Positions 1 through 10,659 of a DNA stretch of 64,000 bases are shown in pieces. The position numbers were made by a program, and so were the translations under genes. This stretch comes from Streptomyces sp. NBC_01471 (GTDB taxonomy: Bacteria; Actinomycetota; Actinomycetes; Streptomycetales; Streptomycetaceae). Positions within the stretch are counted from its first letter, which is position 1. Each line of letters begins with the position of its first letter. The DNA is taken from positions 2,707,001 to 2,771,000 of the forward strand of contig NZ_CP109450.1 of NCBI RefSeq assembly GCF_041438865.1, given 5' to 3'. Below the pieces are notes generated by a model. That model did no database searches. It was not told where the DNA came from and was given only the letters and a program-made list of their open reading frames with translations.

Positions 1-2
1 GG

Positions 3-56
3 ACCACGTCCAGGGCCACCAGCGTCGAGCTCGTCGGCTGCCAGACCGGCTCCTGA
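3..56 (+). CDS. C-terminal end of an upstream gene (partial), possibly DUF4307 protein
   Basis: Only the last 17 codons are present, ending in TGA at 54-56. The frame reads TTSRATSVELVGCQTGS. In Streptomyces the gene just before greA usually encodes a small single-pass membrane protein of the DUF4307 family, whose C-terminus carries a similar VELVGC stretch. The assignment rests on that position and this short tail, so it is tentative. Confidence 0.55.
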   Translation, partial: TTSRATSVELVGCQTGS

Positions 57-57
57 C

Positions 58-96
58 GCTTCGGTCCTCCCCCTTACGCTGCGGTCCTCCCCCTTC
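58..96. repeat. Short direct repeat, two copies with a 20-bp period
   Basis: The string CGGTCCTCCCCCTT occurs twice, beginning near 62 and 82, each copy preceded by GCT plus one base. It lies just after the stop of the partial gene and before the greA promoter. No stem can be drawn from it. It could be a remnant of slippage. Confidence 0.5.
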
Positions 97-196
97 GGCT
101 CGTGAATTGTTAGGCTCGTGGTTTCGCCCGCCCCTGGAGGCACATCCTTCTGGGTAGGGCGATGCTTTGTATTTCCGGTACCTACGAGGAGCACCA

Positions 197-694
197 GTGA
201 CCCAGACCAGCGAAAACGTCACCTGGCTGACCCAGGAGGCGTACAACCAGCTGAAGGCTGAGCTGGAGTATCTGTCGGGTCCCGCACGCTCGGAGATCGT
301 CACCAAGATCGCGGCCGCCCGCGAGGAGGGTGACCTGCGCGAGAACGGCGGGTACCACGCGGCCAAGGAGGAGCAGGGCAAGCAGGAGCTGCGCGTACGC
401 CAGCTGACCCAGCTGCTCGAACACGCGAAGGTCGGCGAGGCCCCCGCGGCCACCGGCGAAGCGGCTCCCGGCATGGTCGTGACGATCGCCTTCGACGGTG
501 ACGAGGACGACACGATGACGTTCCTGCTCGCCTCCCGCGAGTACGCGAGCTCGGACTTCGAGACGTACTCCCCCCAGTCGCCGCTGGGCACTGGTGTGAT
601 CGGCAAGAAGGTCGGCGAGAACGCCGACTACGAACTGCCGAACGGCAAGACGGCCACGGTGAAGATCCTCAAGGCCGAGCCGTTCAAGGGCTGA
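197..694 (+). CDS. greA: Transcription elongation factor GreA
   Basis: Encodes 165 residues, the usual length for actinobacterial GreA. The N-terminal coiled-coil half contains the family pattern of acidic residues (AAREEGDLRENGGYHAAKEEQ) and the C-terminal FKBP-like half ends in a GKTATVKIL strand. GreA enters the RNA polymerase secondary channel and stimulates cleavage of backtracked transcripts. The GTG start at 197 is preferred because AGGAG lies at 187-191; an upstream in-frame ATG at 167 has no such site and would add a non-conserved extension. Downstream is a perfect 25-bp stem terminator. The gene stands alone, convergent with the ABC transporter pair. Confidence 0.96.
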   Translation: MTQTSENVTWLTQEAYNQLKAELEYLSGPARSEIVTKIAAAREEGDLRENGGYHAAKEEQGKQELRVRQLTQLLEHAKVGEAPAATGEAAPGMVVTIAFDGDEDDTMTFLLASREYASSDFETYSPQSPLGTGVIGKKVGENADYELPNGKTATVKILKAEPFKG

Positions 695-705
695 AACCGG
701 ATGTG

Positions 706-760
706 CGACAGCCGCCGATTCCCCGGCCGCGTCCTGCGGCCGGGGAATCGGCGGCTGTCG
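706..760. terminator. Bidirectional terminator between greA and the ABC permease gene
   Basis: A perfect 25-bp inverted repeat has arms at 706-730 and 736-760 and a 5-base loop (GTCCT). It lies 12 bases after the greA stop and 14 bases from the stop of the convergent permease gene, so it can serve both transcripts. Confidence 0.9.
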
Positions 761-773
761 GTGACCGGCCGGG

Positions 774-1624
774 TCAGGCCGCGGCCGACCGGTACTTGCG
801 GACCGCCAGGGTGCGGAAGACCGCGAAGATGACCAGCGACCAGATCAGCGAGGCCCACACCGGGTGGTGCATGGGCCAGGCGTCCGACGTCGACACGCCC
901 GGGTTGCCGAAGAGGACCCGGCAGGCCTGAACGGTCGCGCTGAAGGGGTTCCACTCGGCGATCGGCTGGAGCCAGCCGGGCATCATGGCTGTCGACACGA
1001 ACGCGTTCGAGACAAAGGTCACAGGGAAGAGCCAGACGAGCCCGCCCGAGGTGGCCGCTTCCGGTGTGCGGACCGAGAGGCCGATCAGCGCGCCGATCCA
1101 CGAGAAGGCGTACCCCAGCAGAAGCAGCAGTCCGAAGCCGCCGAGGACCTTCCCGATGTTCTCGTGGGTGCGCCAGCCGACGAGCAGGGCCACGATCGAC
1201 AGCACCACCAGGGTGAGCGCCGTCTGGACCAGGTCGGCGATCGTACGTCCGGTGAGCACCGCGCCCCGGGCCATCGGCAGCGAGCGGAACCGGTCGATCA
1301 GGCCCTTGTGCATGTCGTCGGCGATGCCCGCTCCGGCACCGGCGGTGGCGAAGGTGACGGTCTGGGCGAAGATGCCCGCCATCAGGAAGTTGCGGTAACC
1401 CACGGCGCTGGTCGAGCCGTTGACGACCAGGGACCCGCCGAAGACGTAGCTGAAGAGCACCACGAACATGATCGGCTGGATCAGTCCGAAGATCACGATC
1501 TCGGGGATGCGGGTCATCCGGATCAGATTGCGCTTGGCGATGACCAGGGAGTCGTTGACCGACTGGAAGATCCCGCCGCGCGGCCGCGGGGCCAGTGGAT
1601 TGGGTGCGGCATCCGTGACGGCGC

Positions 1625-1628
<4 letters not shown>
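774..1628 (-). CDS. ABC-2 type (DrrB-like) transporter permease
   Basis: Encodes 284 residues with about six hydrophobic segments, starting after a short soluble N-terminus that ends near FQSVNDSLVIAKRNLIR. This is the layout of DrrB/ABC-2 permeases that export drugs or lipophilic compounds. The start ATG overlaps the stop of the ATPase gene by four bases (ATGA at 1625-1628), so the two are co-translated as one exporter. Substrate cannot be read from the sequence; daunorubicin-type, polyketide or lipid export are all known in this family. Confidence 0.9.
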
Positions 1629-2659
<1,031 letters not shown>

Positions 2660-2689
2660 GTGGGCTCCCCCATGATGCATTTGTGGTTC

Positions 2690-2710
2690 ATTTACGGACA
2701 CATCGTAAAT
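2690..2710. promoter_or_regulatory. Inverted repeat upstream of the DrrAB-like operon
   Basis: A perfect 7-bp inverted repeat, ATTTACG then CGTAAAT separated by 7 bases, sits about 31 bp upstream of the ATPase start codon. Size and placement fit a TetR- or MarR-type operator overlapping the promoter. No experimental match is claimed. Confidence 0.5.
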
Positions 2711-2754
2711 TTGGCACGGCCATACCGCCCTCCGGCGAGTGACGCGCACCACAC

Positions 2755-2775
2755 GCTATCGCGATGTATCGCGTT
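2755..2775. promoter_or_regulatory. TATCGCG direct repeat upstream of the ABC operon
   Basis: TATCGCG occurs at 2757-2763 and again at 2767-2773. The first copy is part of the 8-bp palindrome ATCGCGAT. It lies about 100 bp upstream of the ABC ATPase start and may be a second regulator site. Confidence 0.4.
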
Positions 2776-2840
2776 TCCGCAGAGGTTTCGGGGTTTTCCC
2801 GTCACCCGCGGCTGAATCCCCCGGCCGGGCCCCACGGGCC

Positions 2841-4070
2841 TCACCCGATGACGGTGTACCCCGCGTCCCGCAGCGCGACGCCGACCTCGGCGCAGTGCTC
2901 GGGACCCTTCGTCTCCAGATGCAGCTCCACCTCGGCCTCGGTCAGACCGAGCCGCGGATCGGTCCGCACATGGCTCACATCGAGCACGTTGGCGTCGGCC
3001 ACCGAGAGGACGCCCAGCAGCGTCGCGAGCGCACCGGGACGGTCGGTCAGCCGGAGCCGCAGCGACAGGAAGCGGCCCGCGGCCGCCATCCCGTGCGTGA
3101 GGATGCGCTGTATCAGCAGCGGGTCCACATTGCCGCCCGACAGCACCGCCACCACCGGTCCCTCGAACGCCCCGGGATCGCTCAGCAGCGCGGCGACCGG
3201 GCTGGCACCGGCCGGCTCCACGACCATCTTGGCCCGCTCCAGGCAGAGCAGCAGCGCGCTGGAGAGCTCGTCCTCGGAGACCGTACGGACCTCGTCGACC
3301 AGCTCCCGGATGATCCCGAACGGCACGTCTCCCGGGCGACCCACCTTGATGCCGTCGGCCATCGTCGGGCGCGCCTCGACCGACACCGGGCGCCCCTCGG
3401 CGAGCGAGGGCGGGTACGCGGCCGCGCTCGCGGCCTGCACACCGATCACCTTCACATCGGGCCGCAGCGCCTTCACCGCGACCGCGATCCCGGCGGCCAG
3501 TCCCCCGCCGCCGATCCCGACGACGATCGTCCGGACCTCGGGGCACTGCTCCAGGATCTCCAGCCCCACCGTGCCCTGACCGGCGATGATGTCGGCGTGG
3601 TCGAAGGGGTGGATGAAGACGGCGCCCGTCCGGTGCGCGTACTCCTGGGCGGCGGCGAGCGTCTCGTCGACGACCTGCCCGTGCAGCAGGACCTCGGCTC
3701 CGTACTCACGGGTCGCGGCGACCTTCGGCAGCGGGGCGCCCAGCGGCATGAAGACCGTGGAGCGCACCCCGAGGAGGGACGAGGCGAGGGCGACGCCCTG
3801 CGCGTGGTTGCCCGCACTGGCCGCGACGACACCGGCGGCGCGCTCCTCGGGGGTCAGCCCGGCGATCCGGACATAGGCGCCGCGCAGCTTGAACGAACCG
3901 GTCCGCTGGAGGTTCTCGCACTTGAAGCGGACCGGTGACCCGACGAGACGCGAGAGATGCCTGCTGCCCTCGATCGGTGTCGTCCGTGACACTCCGGAGA
4001 GCATCTTCTGCGCTCCGAGGACGTCGTCAAGGATCAGCGGCGGCAGGGGGTGTGACGTACCGAAGCTCAT
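2841..4070 (-). CDS. ilvA: Threonine ammonia-lyase (threonine dehydratase) with ACT domain
   Basis: Encodes 409 residues. The fold-type II PLP domain covers about 1-320, with the Schiff-base lysine in GSFKLRGA (K61), an ASAGNHAQG substrate loop and the glycine-rich phosphate loop VGIGGGGLA. An ACT domain follows (about 330-409; RLTDRPGALATLLGVL), a site for allosteric control. It converts threonine to 2-oxobutyrate and ammonia, the first step to isoleucine and also a source of propionyl-CoA. It stands alone on the minus strand. The single ACT domain and length fit the short class, so a catabolic role is also possible. Confidence 0.93.
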   Translation of the reverse strand: MSFGTSHPLPPLILDDVLGAQKMLSGVSRTTPIEGSRHLSRLVGSPVRFKCENLQRTGSFKLRGAYVRIAGLTPEERAAGVVAASAGNHAQGVALASSLLGVRSTVFMPLGAPLPKVAATREYGAEVLLHGQVVDETLAAAQEYAHRTGAVFIHPFDHADIIAGQGTVGLEILEQCPEVRTIVVGIGGGGLAAGIAVAVKALRPDVKVIGVQAASAAAYPPSLAEGRPVSVEARPTMADGIKVGRPGDVPFGIIRELVDEVRTVSEDELSSALLLCLERAKMVVEPAGASPVAALLSDPGAFEGPVVAVLSGGNVDPLLIQRILTHGMAAAGRFLSLRLRLTDRPGALATLLGVLSVADANVLDVSHVRTDPRLGLTEAEVELHLETKGPEHCAEVGVALRDAGYTVIG

Positions 4071-4238
4071 GCGTCAAGTCTCGCAGCTCGGCGCCGGCCG
4101 GGCCGCCCGAGTCCAGCGGCCGGGCAACGGCCGGACCGTCATGTTCGCAACGGTTGAAGCAGCGCAGGTACGGGGTCGCGCCGGGCCGCGTACTCTGTCC
4201 CCCACTGTCCGCCCACCGCACGAAGAGAGCCCCCGGCC

Positions 4239-4742
4239 ATGCCCCTTTCTCAGGACATGACTTCTGATATCGACCCGCGCTTCCTCGATGCCCTCCAGCA
4301 CCAGGTGGCCCTCTTCGCCCGCCGCGCCGAGCAGACCCGGCTGGGAGGCGTCGGCCAGGTGCGCAACTCGATGGACCGCGCCGCCTATCTGCTGCTCAAC
4401 CGGCTGGACCGGGAAGGCCCGATGGGGGTGAAGGCGCTGGCCGCGGGCATGGGCATCGACTCCTCCACAGTGACCCGGCAGGTCGCCCCGCTCGTCGACA
4501 CCGGTCTGGTCAAGCGCACCTCGCACCCCGAGGACGGCCGTGCGGTCGTCCTTCAGCTCTCCCCGCGCGGCCAGGCCCGCCTGGAAGAGGTGCGCGCCTC
4601 GCGGCGCGAGCTGATGGTCCAGGTCACCGACGGCTGGACGCAGGAGGACCGCGAATCCTTCTGTGCCCTGCTGACCCGCTTCAACTCGGCGCTCTCCAGC
4701 CGCACGGCAGCCCCGCAGGAGCCGGGTGCGCCGACCTCTTGA
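4239..4742 (+). CDS. MarR family transcriptional regulator
   Basis: Encodes 167 residues. The winged helix covers about 55-125: AYLLLNRLDREGPMGVKAL, then MGIDSSTVTRQVAPLVDTG as recognition helix, then the wing KRTSHPEDGRAVVLQLS. Flanking helices form the dimer interface. MarR proteins are ligand-responsive repressors. The ATG at 4239 has a weak purine-rich stretch (GAAGAGAG) upstream; the in-frame ATG at 4257 is an alternative. It diverges from ilvA across about 170 bp. Its target is not evident. Confidence 0.88.
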   Translation: MPLSQDMTSDIDPRFLDALQHQVALFARRAEQTRLGGVGQVRNSMDRAAYLLLNRLDREGPMGVKALAAGMGIDSSTVTRQVAPLVDTGLVKRTSHPEDGRAVVLQLSPRGQARLEEVRASRRELMVQVTDGWTQEDRESFCALLTRFNSALSSRTAAPQEPGAPTS

Positions 4743-4755
4743 CCGGGTGCGGCGA

Positions 4756-4777
4756 CCTGCTCTCAGATGAGAGCAGG
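4756..4777 (+). promoter_or_regulatory. Hairpin overlapping the ribosome binding site of the sigma-like gene
   Basis: CCTGCTCTC (4756-4764) pairs perfectly with GAGAGCAGG (4769-4777) across a 4-base loop. The right arm runs into the AGGGAGG Shine-Dalgarno (4775-4781) of the gene starting at 4786. Folding could limit translation, or the hairpin could simply end the MarR transcript. Confidence 0.5.
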
Positions 4778-4785
4778 GAGGCACT

Positions 4786-5289
4786 GTGCGGGAGCGGGCA
4801 GCAGCACGGGAACGCCGCCGCGACGAGGAGTTCGAGTCCTTCGTCGCGGGCGCGGCCGGACGGCTCCTCCATGTGGCCGTCCTGCTGACGGCCGAGCCCG
4901 CCGGCGACACCCCGCGGGCGCGGCGGCTGCTGCTGGCGGCGCTCTCCCGTACGTACGCGCACTGGGACAGGCTGCGCGGCGACGATCCGTACGAGCACAC
5001 CCGTCAGGAACTGGCCGCCCACTTCGCCCACAGCGCCTGGCGCCACCGCCTGCCCCGGCTGCCGGGCCGGTCGGGACGGGCGGGCGGTGGCGTGCTGGAC
5101 CGGCTGACCCCGCGGGAGCGTCTCGTCGTGGTGCTGCGGCTGTACGAGGGGATCGCCGAGGAACAGGTCGCCGCGGCGGTCGGTCTGCCGGCCGAGCGGG
5201 TCCGCGCGCTCTGCGGTCACGCGACGGCGACCCTGCGCAGCGTCCCGCAGGAGGCCGCGCCCCGGAGGCCCGAGGTGGCGACGCCATGA
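4786..5289 (+). CDS. Degenerate ECF (SigE-family) sigma factor-like protein
   Basis: Encodes 167 residues; the GTG start at 4786 follows AGGGAGG. Residues 15-70 keep the outline of SigE-family region 2 (EFESFV...LLHVAVLLT...RTYAHWDRL) but the core-binding DLVQEA-type helix is replaced by RARRLLLAALSR. Region 4 is better kept (LTPRERLVVVLRLYEGIAEEQVA, then a helix-turn-helix). It may be a weak sigma factor or a DNA-binding protein that no longer binds core RNA polymerase. Its stop overlaps the start of the next gene (ATGA), so it is coupled to a small membrane protein, as sigma/anti-sigma pairs often are. Confidence 0.72.
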   Translation: MRERAAARERRRDEEFESFVAGAAGRLLHVAVLLTAEPAGDTPRARRLLLAALSRTYAHWDRLRGDDPYEHTRQELAAHFAHSAWRHRLPRLPGRSGRAGGGVLDRLTPRERLVVVLRLYEGIAEEQVAAAVGLPAERVRALCGHATATLRSVPQEAAPRRPEVATP

Positions 5290-5537
5290 GCCTGCCGGAC
5301 CGCAAGGAGGAGATGGTCCGCCGGATGCTGGAGGGGCCGCATCCGCCCGTCCCCGCCGGTCTGGCGCTCCGCGCGGCGGAACGCGGCACCCGGATACGGC
5401 GCCGCCGCACGGCGGGCCGGAGAGTGGCGTGGCTGCTGCTGGCCGCGGCGCTCACGGGATTCGTGGTGTGGGCGACCCTGACCCAGCCGTGGGAAGCACC
5501 CCCGGCCCGGACTGCCCCGCCGGTGGAGGGCTACTGA
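5286..5537 (+). CDS. Small single-pass membrane protein, possible partner of the sigma-like protein
   Basis: Encodes 83 residues, ATG overlapping the preceding stop by four bases. The N-terminal 45 residues are charged and probably cytoplasmic (MSLPDRKEEMVRRMLEG...), followed by an Arg-rich anchor, one transmembrane helix (VAWLLLAAALTGFVVW) and a short outside tail ending TAPPVEGY. There is no zinc-binding HxxxCxxC motif, so it is not a classical ZAS anti-sigma factor. An anti-sigma-like or tethering role is inferred only from coupling and topology. Confidence 0.8.
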   Translation: MSLPDRKEEMVRRMLEGPHPPVPAGLALRAAERGTRIRRRRTAGRRVAWLLLAAALTGFVVWATLTQPWEAPPARTAPPVEGY

Positions 5538-5551
5538 GCGGGGACCGCCCC

Positions 5552-5610
5552 GCTGCTGCCTGCCCCGGGGGGCAGCAGCCCGCCCCGGACTCGTCCGAAT
5601 CCGGGGCGGG
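5552..5610. terminator. Two consecutive hairpins between convergent genes
   Basis: The first is GCTGCTGCC (5552-5560) with GGCAGCAGC (5571-5579). The second is CCCGCCCCGGA (5579-5589) with TCCGGGGCGGG (5600-5610). They lie between the stop at 5537 and the cystathionine gamma-synthase stop at 5633 and can end both transcripts. Confidence 0.8.
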
Positions 5611-5632
5611 TACTGGTCAGCGGGTCAGCGGG

Positions 5633-6790
5633 TCAGCCCAGTGCCTGCTGCAGATCCGCGAGCAGGTCGTCGGCCGACTCGATGCCCACCGAGAGCCGGA
5701 CCAGGTCCCCCGGAACCTCCAGCGCCGACCCGGCCACCGACGCGTGCGTCATCCGCCCCGGGTGCTCGATCAGCGACTCCACCCCGCCGAGCGACTCGCC
5801 CAGCGTGAACAGCTTCGCCCGGTCGCAGACCGCGACCGCCGCCTCCTCGCCGCCCTGGACCCGGAACGAGACCATCCCGCCGTACGACCGCATCTGCTTG
5901 GCCGCGATCTCGTGGCCGGGGTGGTCGGACAGCCCCGGGTAGAGGATGCTCGTGACCTTCGGGTGCCGGGTCAGCATCTCCGCGATCCGCGTGGCGTTCT
6001 CGCTGTGCCGGTCCATCCGTACGGCGAGCGTCTTGATCCCGCGCAGCACCAGCCACGCGTCGAACGGCCCGCAGACCGCACCCATCGCGTTCTGGTGGTA
6101 GGCCAACTCCTCGCCGATGTCATCGGAGTTGACGACCAGCGCACCGCCGACCACGTCCGAGTGGCCGCCCATGTACTTGGTCATCGAGTGCACGACGACG
6201 TCCGCGCCGAGCGCGAGGGGCTGCTGGAGGTAGGGGCTGGCGAAGGTGTTGTCGACGACGAGCTTCGCGCCCGCCGTGCGCGCCACGTCGGCGACCGCCG
6301 CGATGTCCGTGATCCCCAGCAGCGGGTTGGAGGGGGTCTCCACCCAGACCACCTTGGTACGCGGGGTCATGGCGGCCCGTACCGAGGCCGGGTCCGTGGT
6401 GTCGGCGACCGACCACTCGACGCCCCACCGGGACACGACCTTCGCGAAGAGCCGGAAGGTGCCGCCGTACGCGTCGTTCGGGATGACCACGTGGTCCCCG
6501 GGCGTCAGCAGCGTACGGAGCAGGCAGTCCTCGGCGGCGAGGCCGGAGGCGAAGGCGAGCCCGCGCCGGCCGCCCTCCAGGGCCGCCAGGTTCTCTTCGA
6601 GCGCGGTTCGGGTCGGGTTGCCGCTGCGGCTGTACTCATAGCCGCCGCGCAGCCCGCCCACGCCGTCCTGCTTGAACGTGGAGACCTGATAGATAGGGGG
6701 TACGACCGCGCCCGTCAGGGGGTCAGCGGTGTTGCCGGCGTGAATGGCGAGGGTCTCGAAACTCTGGTGCACGCTGTCCTGGTCGCTCAT
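5633..6790 (-). CDS. metB: Cystathionine gamma-synthase / lyase family PLP enzyme
   Basis: Encodes 385 residues from ATG at 6790; a GTG two codons upstream is also possible. It belongs to the Cys/Met metabolism fold-type I PLP family. The PLP lysine is K205 in SMTKYMGGHSD, with YEYSRSGNPTR near the N-terminus, the ASGLAAEDCLL stretch and the VVDNTFASPY aspartate strand. It joins O-succinyl- or O-acetyl-homoserine with cysteine (transsulfuration) or cleaves cystathionine; the two activities cannot be separated by sequence here. Single gene, divergent from the next by about 50 bp. Confidence 0.93.
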   Translation of the reverse strand: MSDQDSVHQSFETLAIHAGNTADPLTGAVVPPIYQVSTFKQDGVGGLRGGYEYSRSGNPTRTALEENLAALEGGRRGLAFASGLAAEDCLLRTLLTPGDHVVIPNDAYGGTFRLFAKVVSRWGVEWSVADTTDPASVRAAMTPRTKVVWVETPSNPLLGITDIAAVADVARTAGAKLVVDNTFASPYLQQPLALGADVVVHSMTKYMGGHSDVVGGALVVNSDDIGEELAYHQNAMGAVCGPFDAWLVLRGIKTLAVRMDRHSENATRIAEMLTRHPKVTSILYPGLSDHPGHEIAAKQMRSYGGMVSFRVQGGEEAAVAVCDRAKLFTLGESLGGVESLIEHPGRMTHASVAGSALEVPGDLVRLSVGIESADDLLADLQQALG

Positions 6791-6841
6791 GAGCACCGAG
6801 CGTAGTGGTCAGATGTCGGTCGTGTCTGGTTCGCTTGACGC

Positions 6842-7957
6842 ATGGAGATTCTCTGGTTCCTGCTCGCGATGTGCATGCTCGCGGCAGCGCTCGGCCCGTA
6901 CCTGCTGCGCAGACGCGGCGGCATCCACCAGGTGCTGCCCGGTTCCCCGGACGCCGCGGACCCCGATGCCTACGGGTTCCTGCGCCAGGAGGAGCTGGAC
7001 ATACGGCTGCCGGGCCCGGACCAGGATCTGCTGGACGTGCTGGAGGTGGTGCAGCACACGCAGAACTGGCGGCCCGCCGCCCAGCTGCTCGCCGGCACGG
7101 GCGCGTCGGGCGAGCTGCGCTGGCAGCGGGTGCAGGCCTTCGCCGGGGCGGCCTCGCTTGAGCTGTCGCAGCGGCCGGGCGTGGGCGGGGCCTGGCTGCG
7201 CAACTGGCGCTCCGAGTCCCCGAAGGACGCGGGCGCGGCCCAGGTGCACGCCGAGTTCCTGGTGCAGCAGGCGTGGCGCTCGGAGTCGCCGGAGGACGCG
7301 CGGACGGACGACTTCCGGATCATTCTGGAGGAGGCGCGCACGGTCTGCGGCGAAGCGGCTCTGCTCGCTCCCGGCGATCCCATTCCGTACATCGTGGAGC
7401 TGGCCGTCGGCCGTGGACTCGCCTACCCCGAACCGCAGTTCGAGCAGTTGTGGGCCAAGGTGATCGACCGCGCACCGGAGCACATGGGGGCGCATCTGGC
7501 CGCGCTGCACTACTGGTGCGAGAAGTGGCACGGCTCCCGCGACCGGGCCGACGAGTTCGCGCACGCGGCGGCGGCCCGCGCACCCCGCGGCTCGCTGCTG
7601 GCCGCGCTGCCCCTCTTCGCGGTGTACGAGCACCTGCCCGAGGTCATGCTGGTGCAGAGCTTCTACCGGAGCGCGGTCGTCACCAGGGCGGTGGAGGGGG
7701 CGATGCACGCGGTGCACACGGCCCGCGCCGACGACCCGATGCTGGCGCACGTACGACACCTGCTGGTGCTGTTCCTGGTCAGGTCCGAACGCTGGTGGGA
7801 GGCGATGAACCAGCTGGTCCGCATCGACGGCCACGTGGGGGCGCTGCCGTGGACGCTCGACCAGGATCCGGCCGCCGTGTACGCGGTGTACCGGGCGCTG
7901 GCGGTCGCGGGGTACGAGGCGAACGGCGGCAGCCCGGCCACGCTCCCCGCCGAGTAG
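6842..7957 (+). CDS. Conserved hypothetical membrane-anchored helical-repeat protein
   Basis: Encodes 371 residues. Residues 4-22 form one transmembrane helix (LWFLLAMCMLAAALGPYLL) followed by RRRGG; the remainder is soluble and rich in Ala, Trp and Glu, with TPR-like helical pairs such as RADEFAHAAAARAPRGSLLAALPLF. Two internal segments repeat the pattern WRSESPxDA at about 122-128 and 145-151. I do not recognise a catalytic motif. It diverges from the cystathionine gamma-synthase gene and seems to be backbone rather than accessory. Confidence 0.85.
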   Translation: MEILWFLLAMCMLAAALGPYLLRRRGGIHQVLPGSPDAADPDAYGFLRQEELDIRLPGPDQDLLDVLEVVQHTQNWRPAAQLLAGTGASGELRWQRVQAFAGAASLELSQRPGVGGAWLRNWRSESPKDAGAAQVHAEFLVQQAWRSESPEDARTDDFRIILEEARTVCGEAALLAPGDPIPYIVELAVGRGLAYPEPQFEQLWAKVIDRAPEHMGAHLAALHYWCEKWHGSRDRADEFAHAAAARAPRGSLLAALPLFAVYEHLPEVMLVQSFYRSAVVTRAVEGAMHAVHTARADDPMLAHVRHLLVLFLVRSERWWEAMNQLVRIDGHVGALPWTLDQDPAAVYAVYRALAVAGYEANGGSPATLPAE

Positions 7958-8022
7958 CGCGCTGAGTAGGCTGACGGCACACCGCACGGCCCTCCCGCAC
8001 ACGGGACCCCGACGAGGAACGA

Positions 8023-8202
8023 GTGAGCCCGATGACACGCCTCATACCGCTGGTCCTGATCGGCTTCGGCGTCTACTTCTGGTTCCGGTCCAGAAGGAGG
8101 ACGGCGGCATGGCTGGAGCACCGGGCGTCCCCCTCGTCCTCGTCCTCTTCCTCTTCCTCGTCCTCTTCCTCCCCCTCCCCCGAGGACCGGCAGGAATCCT
8201 GA
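8023..8202 (+). CDS. Small membrane protein with a polyserine tail
   Basis: Encodes 59 residues. GTG at 8023 follows GACGAGGAAC, giving a good Shine-Dalgarno; the in-frame ATG at 8032 is an alternative. The N-terminus is one transmembrane helix (LIPLVLIGFGVYFWF) followed by RSRRR. The C-terminal half holds 13 consecutive serines written with TCC, TCG and TCT codons, then PSPEDRQES. The serine tract is a codon-level microsatellite likely to vary in length between strains. Function unknown. Confidence 0.65.
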   Translation: MSPMTRLIPLVLIGFGVYFWFRSRRRTAAWLEHRASPSSSSSSSSSSSSSPSPEDRQES

Positions 8203-8258
8203 CGGGAGCCCGGGCGTTGCACGGGGTGCACCCATAACTCCCCGAGGAGCCGCAGCCG

Positions 8259-8930
8259 ATGTTCCTGAACCGCACCCCCCAGCTCCCCACCCCCGACCAG
8301 GCCCTGCGGGGCCGGGACACCCCGGAATTCGAGCTGCCCGCCCGCCACACGGTCCTGGGCAACCCGCTGTCCGGCCCGTACCCCGCGCAGCTGGAGACCG
8401 CCGACTTCGCCCTCGGCTGCTTCTGGGGCGCCGAGCGCATCTTCTGGCAGACGGAGGGCGTCTGGACGACGCTCGTCGGCTACCAGGGGGGTTCCACGGT
8501 CAACCCGGCGTACGAGGAGGTCTGCTCCGGCCTCACCGGCCACACCGAGGCGGTCAGGGTGGTCTTCGACCCGGAGGTCGTCCCGTACACGACCCTGCTC
8601 AAGATCTTCTGGGAGTCCCACAACCCGACCCAGGGCTTCCGCCAGGGCAACGACGTGGGCACCCAGTACCGCTCGGCCGTCTACACCCACTCCCCGGCCC
8701 AGGCAGCCGCGGCGGCCGCGTCCCGCGAGGCGTACCAGCAGGTCCTGACGGGCTCGGGCTACGGCACGATCAGCACGGAGATCCAGCCGTCCGACGGCCG
8801 GCCGTTCTACCCGGCGGAGCCGTACCACCAGCAGTACCTGGACAAGAACCCGGCGGGCTACTGCGGAATCGGCGGCACGGGGGTGAGCTGCCCGATCGGG
8901 GTGGCCAAGGCCCCGGCCTCGGACGGGTGA
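8259..8930 (+). CDS. msrA: Peptide-methionine (S)-S-oxide reductase
   Basis: Encodes 223 residues. The catalytic cysteine is C54 in the invariant GCFWGAE motif. The C-terminus has the [12 protein letters not shown] segment with two resolving cysteines, as in thioredoxin-recycled MsrA of this class. It repairs the S epimer of methionine sulfoxide in proteins. The start ATG follows an AG-rich stretch (CCGAGGAGC). It ends 45 bp before the stop of the convergent CTP synthase gene, the left edge of the accessory block. Confidence 0.96.
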   Translation: MFLNRTPQLPTPDQALRGRDTPEFELPARHTVLGNPLSGPYPAQLETADFALGCFWGAERIFWQTEGVWTTLVGYQGGSTVNPAYEEVCSGLTGHTEAVRVVFDPEVVPYTTLLKIFWESHNPTQGFRQGNDVGTQYRSAVYTHSPAQAAAAAASREAYQQVLTGSGYGTISTEIQPSDGRPFYPAEPYHQQYLDKNPAGYCGIGGTGVSCPIGVAKAPASDG

Positions 8931-8975
8931 GGACCGGGCCGGTACCGGTACCGGGGCCCCCGGCCTCTCCCTCGC

Positions 8976-10634
<1,659 letters not shown>

Positions 10635-10659
10635 CAGTGAACTCCCGTCTGATGGCGGT

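Noticed and set aside
6791..6841. A SAM or cobalamin riboswitch before the cystathionine gamma-synthase gene
   Set aside because: The divergent gap is only about 50 bp, too short for any known sulfur-metabolism riboswitch.
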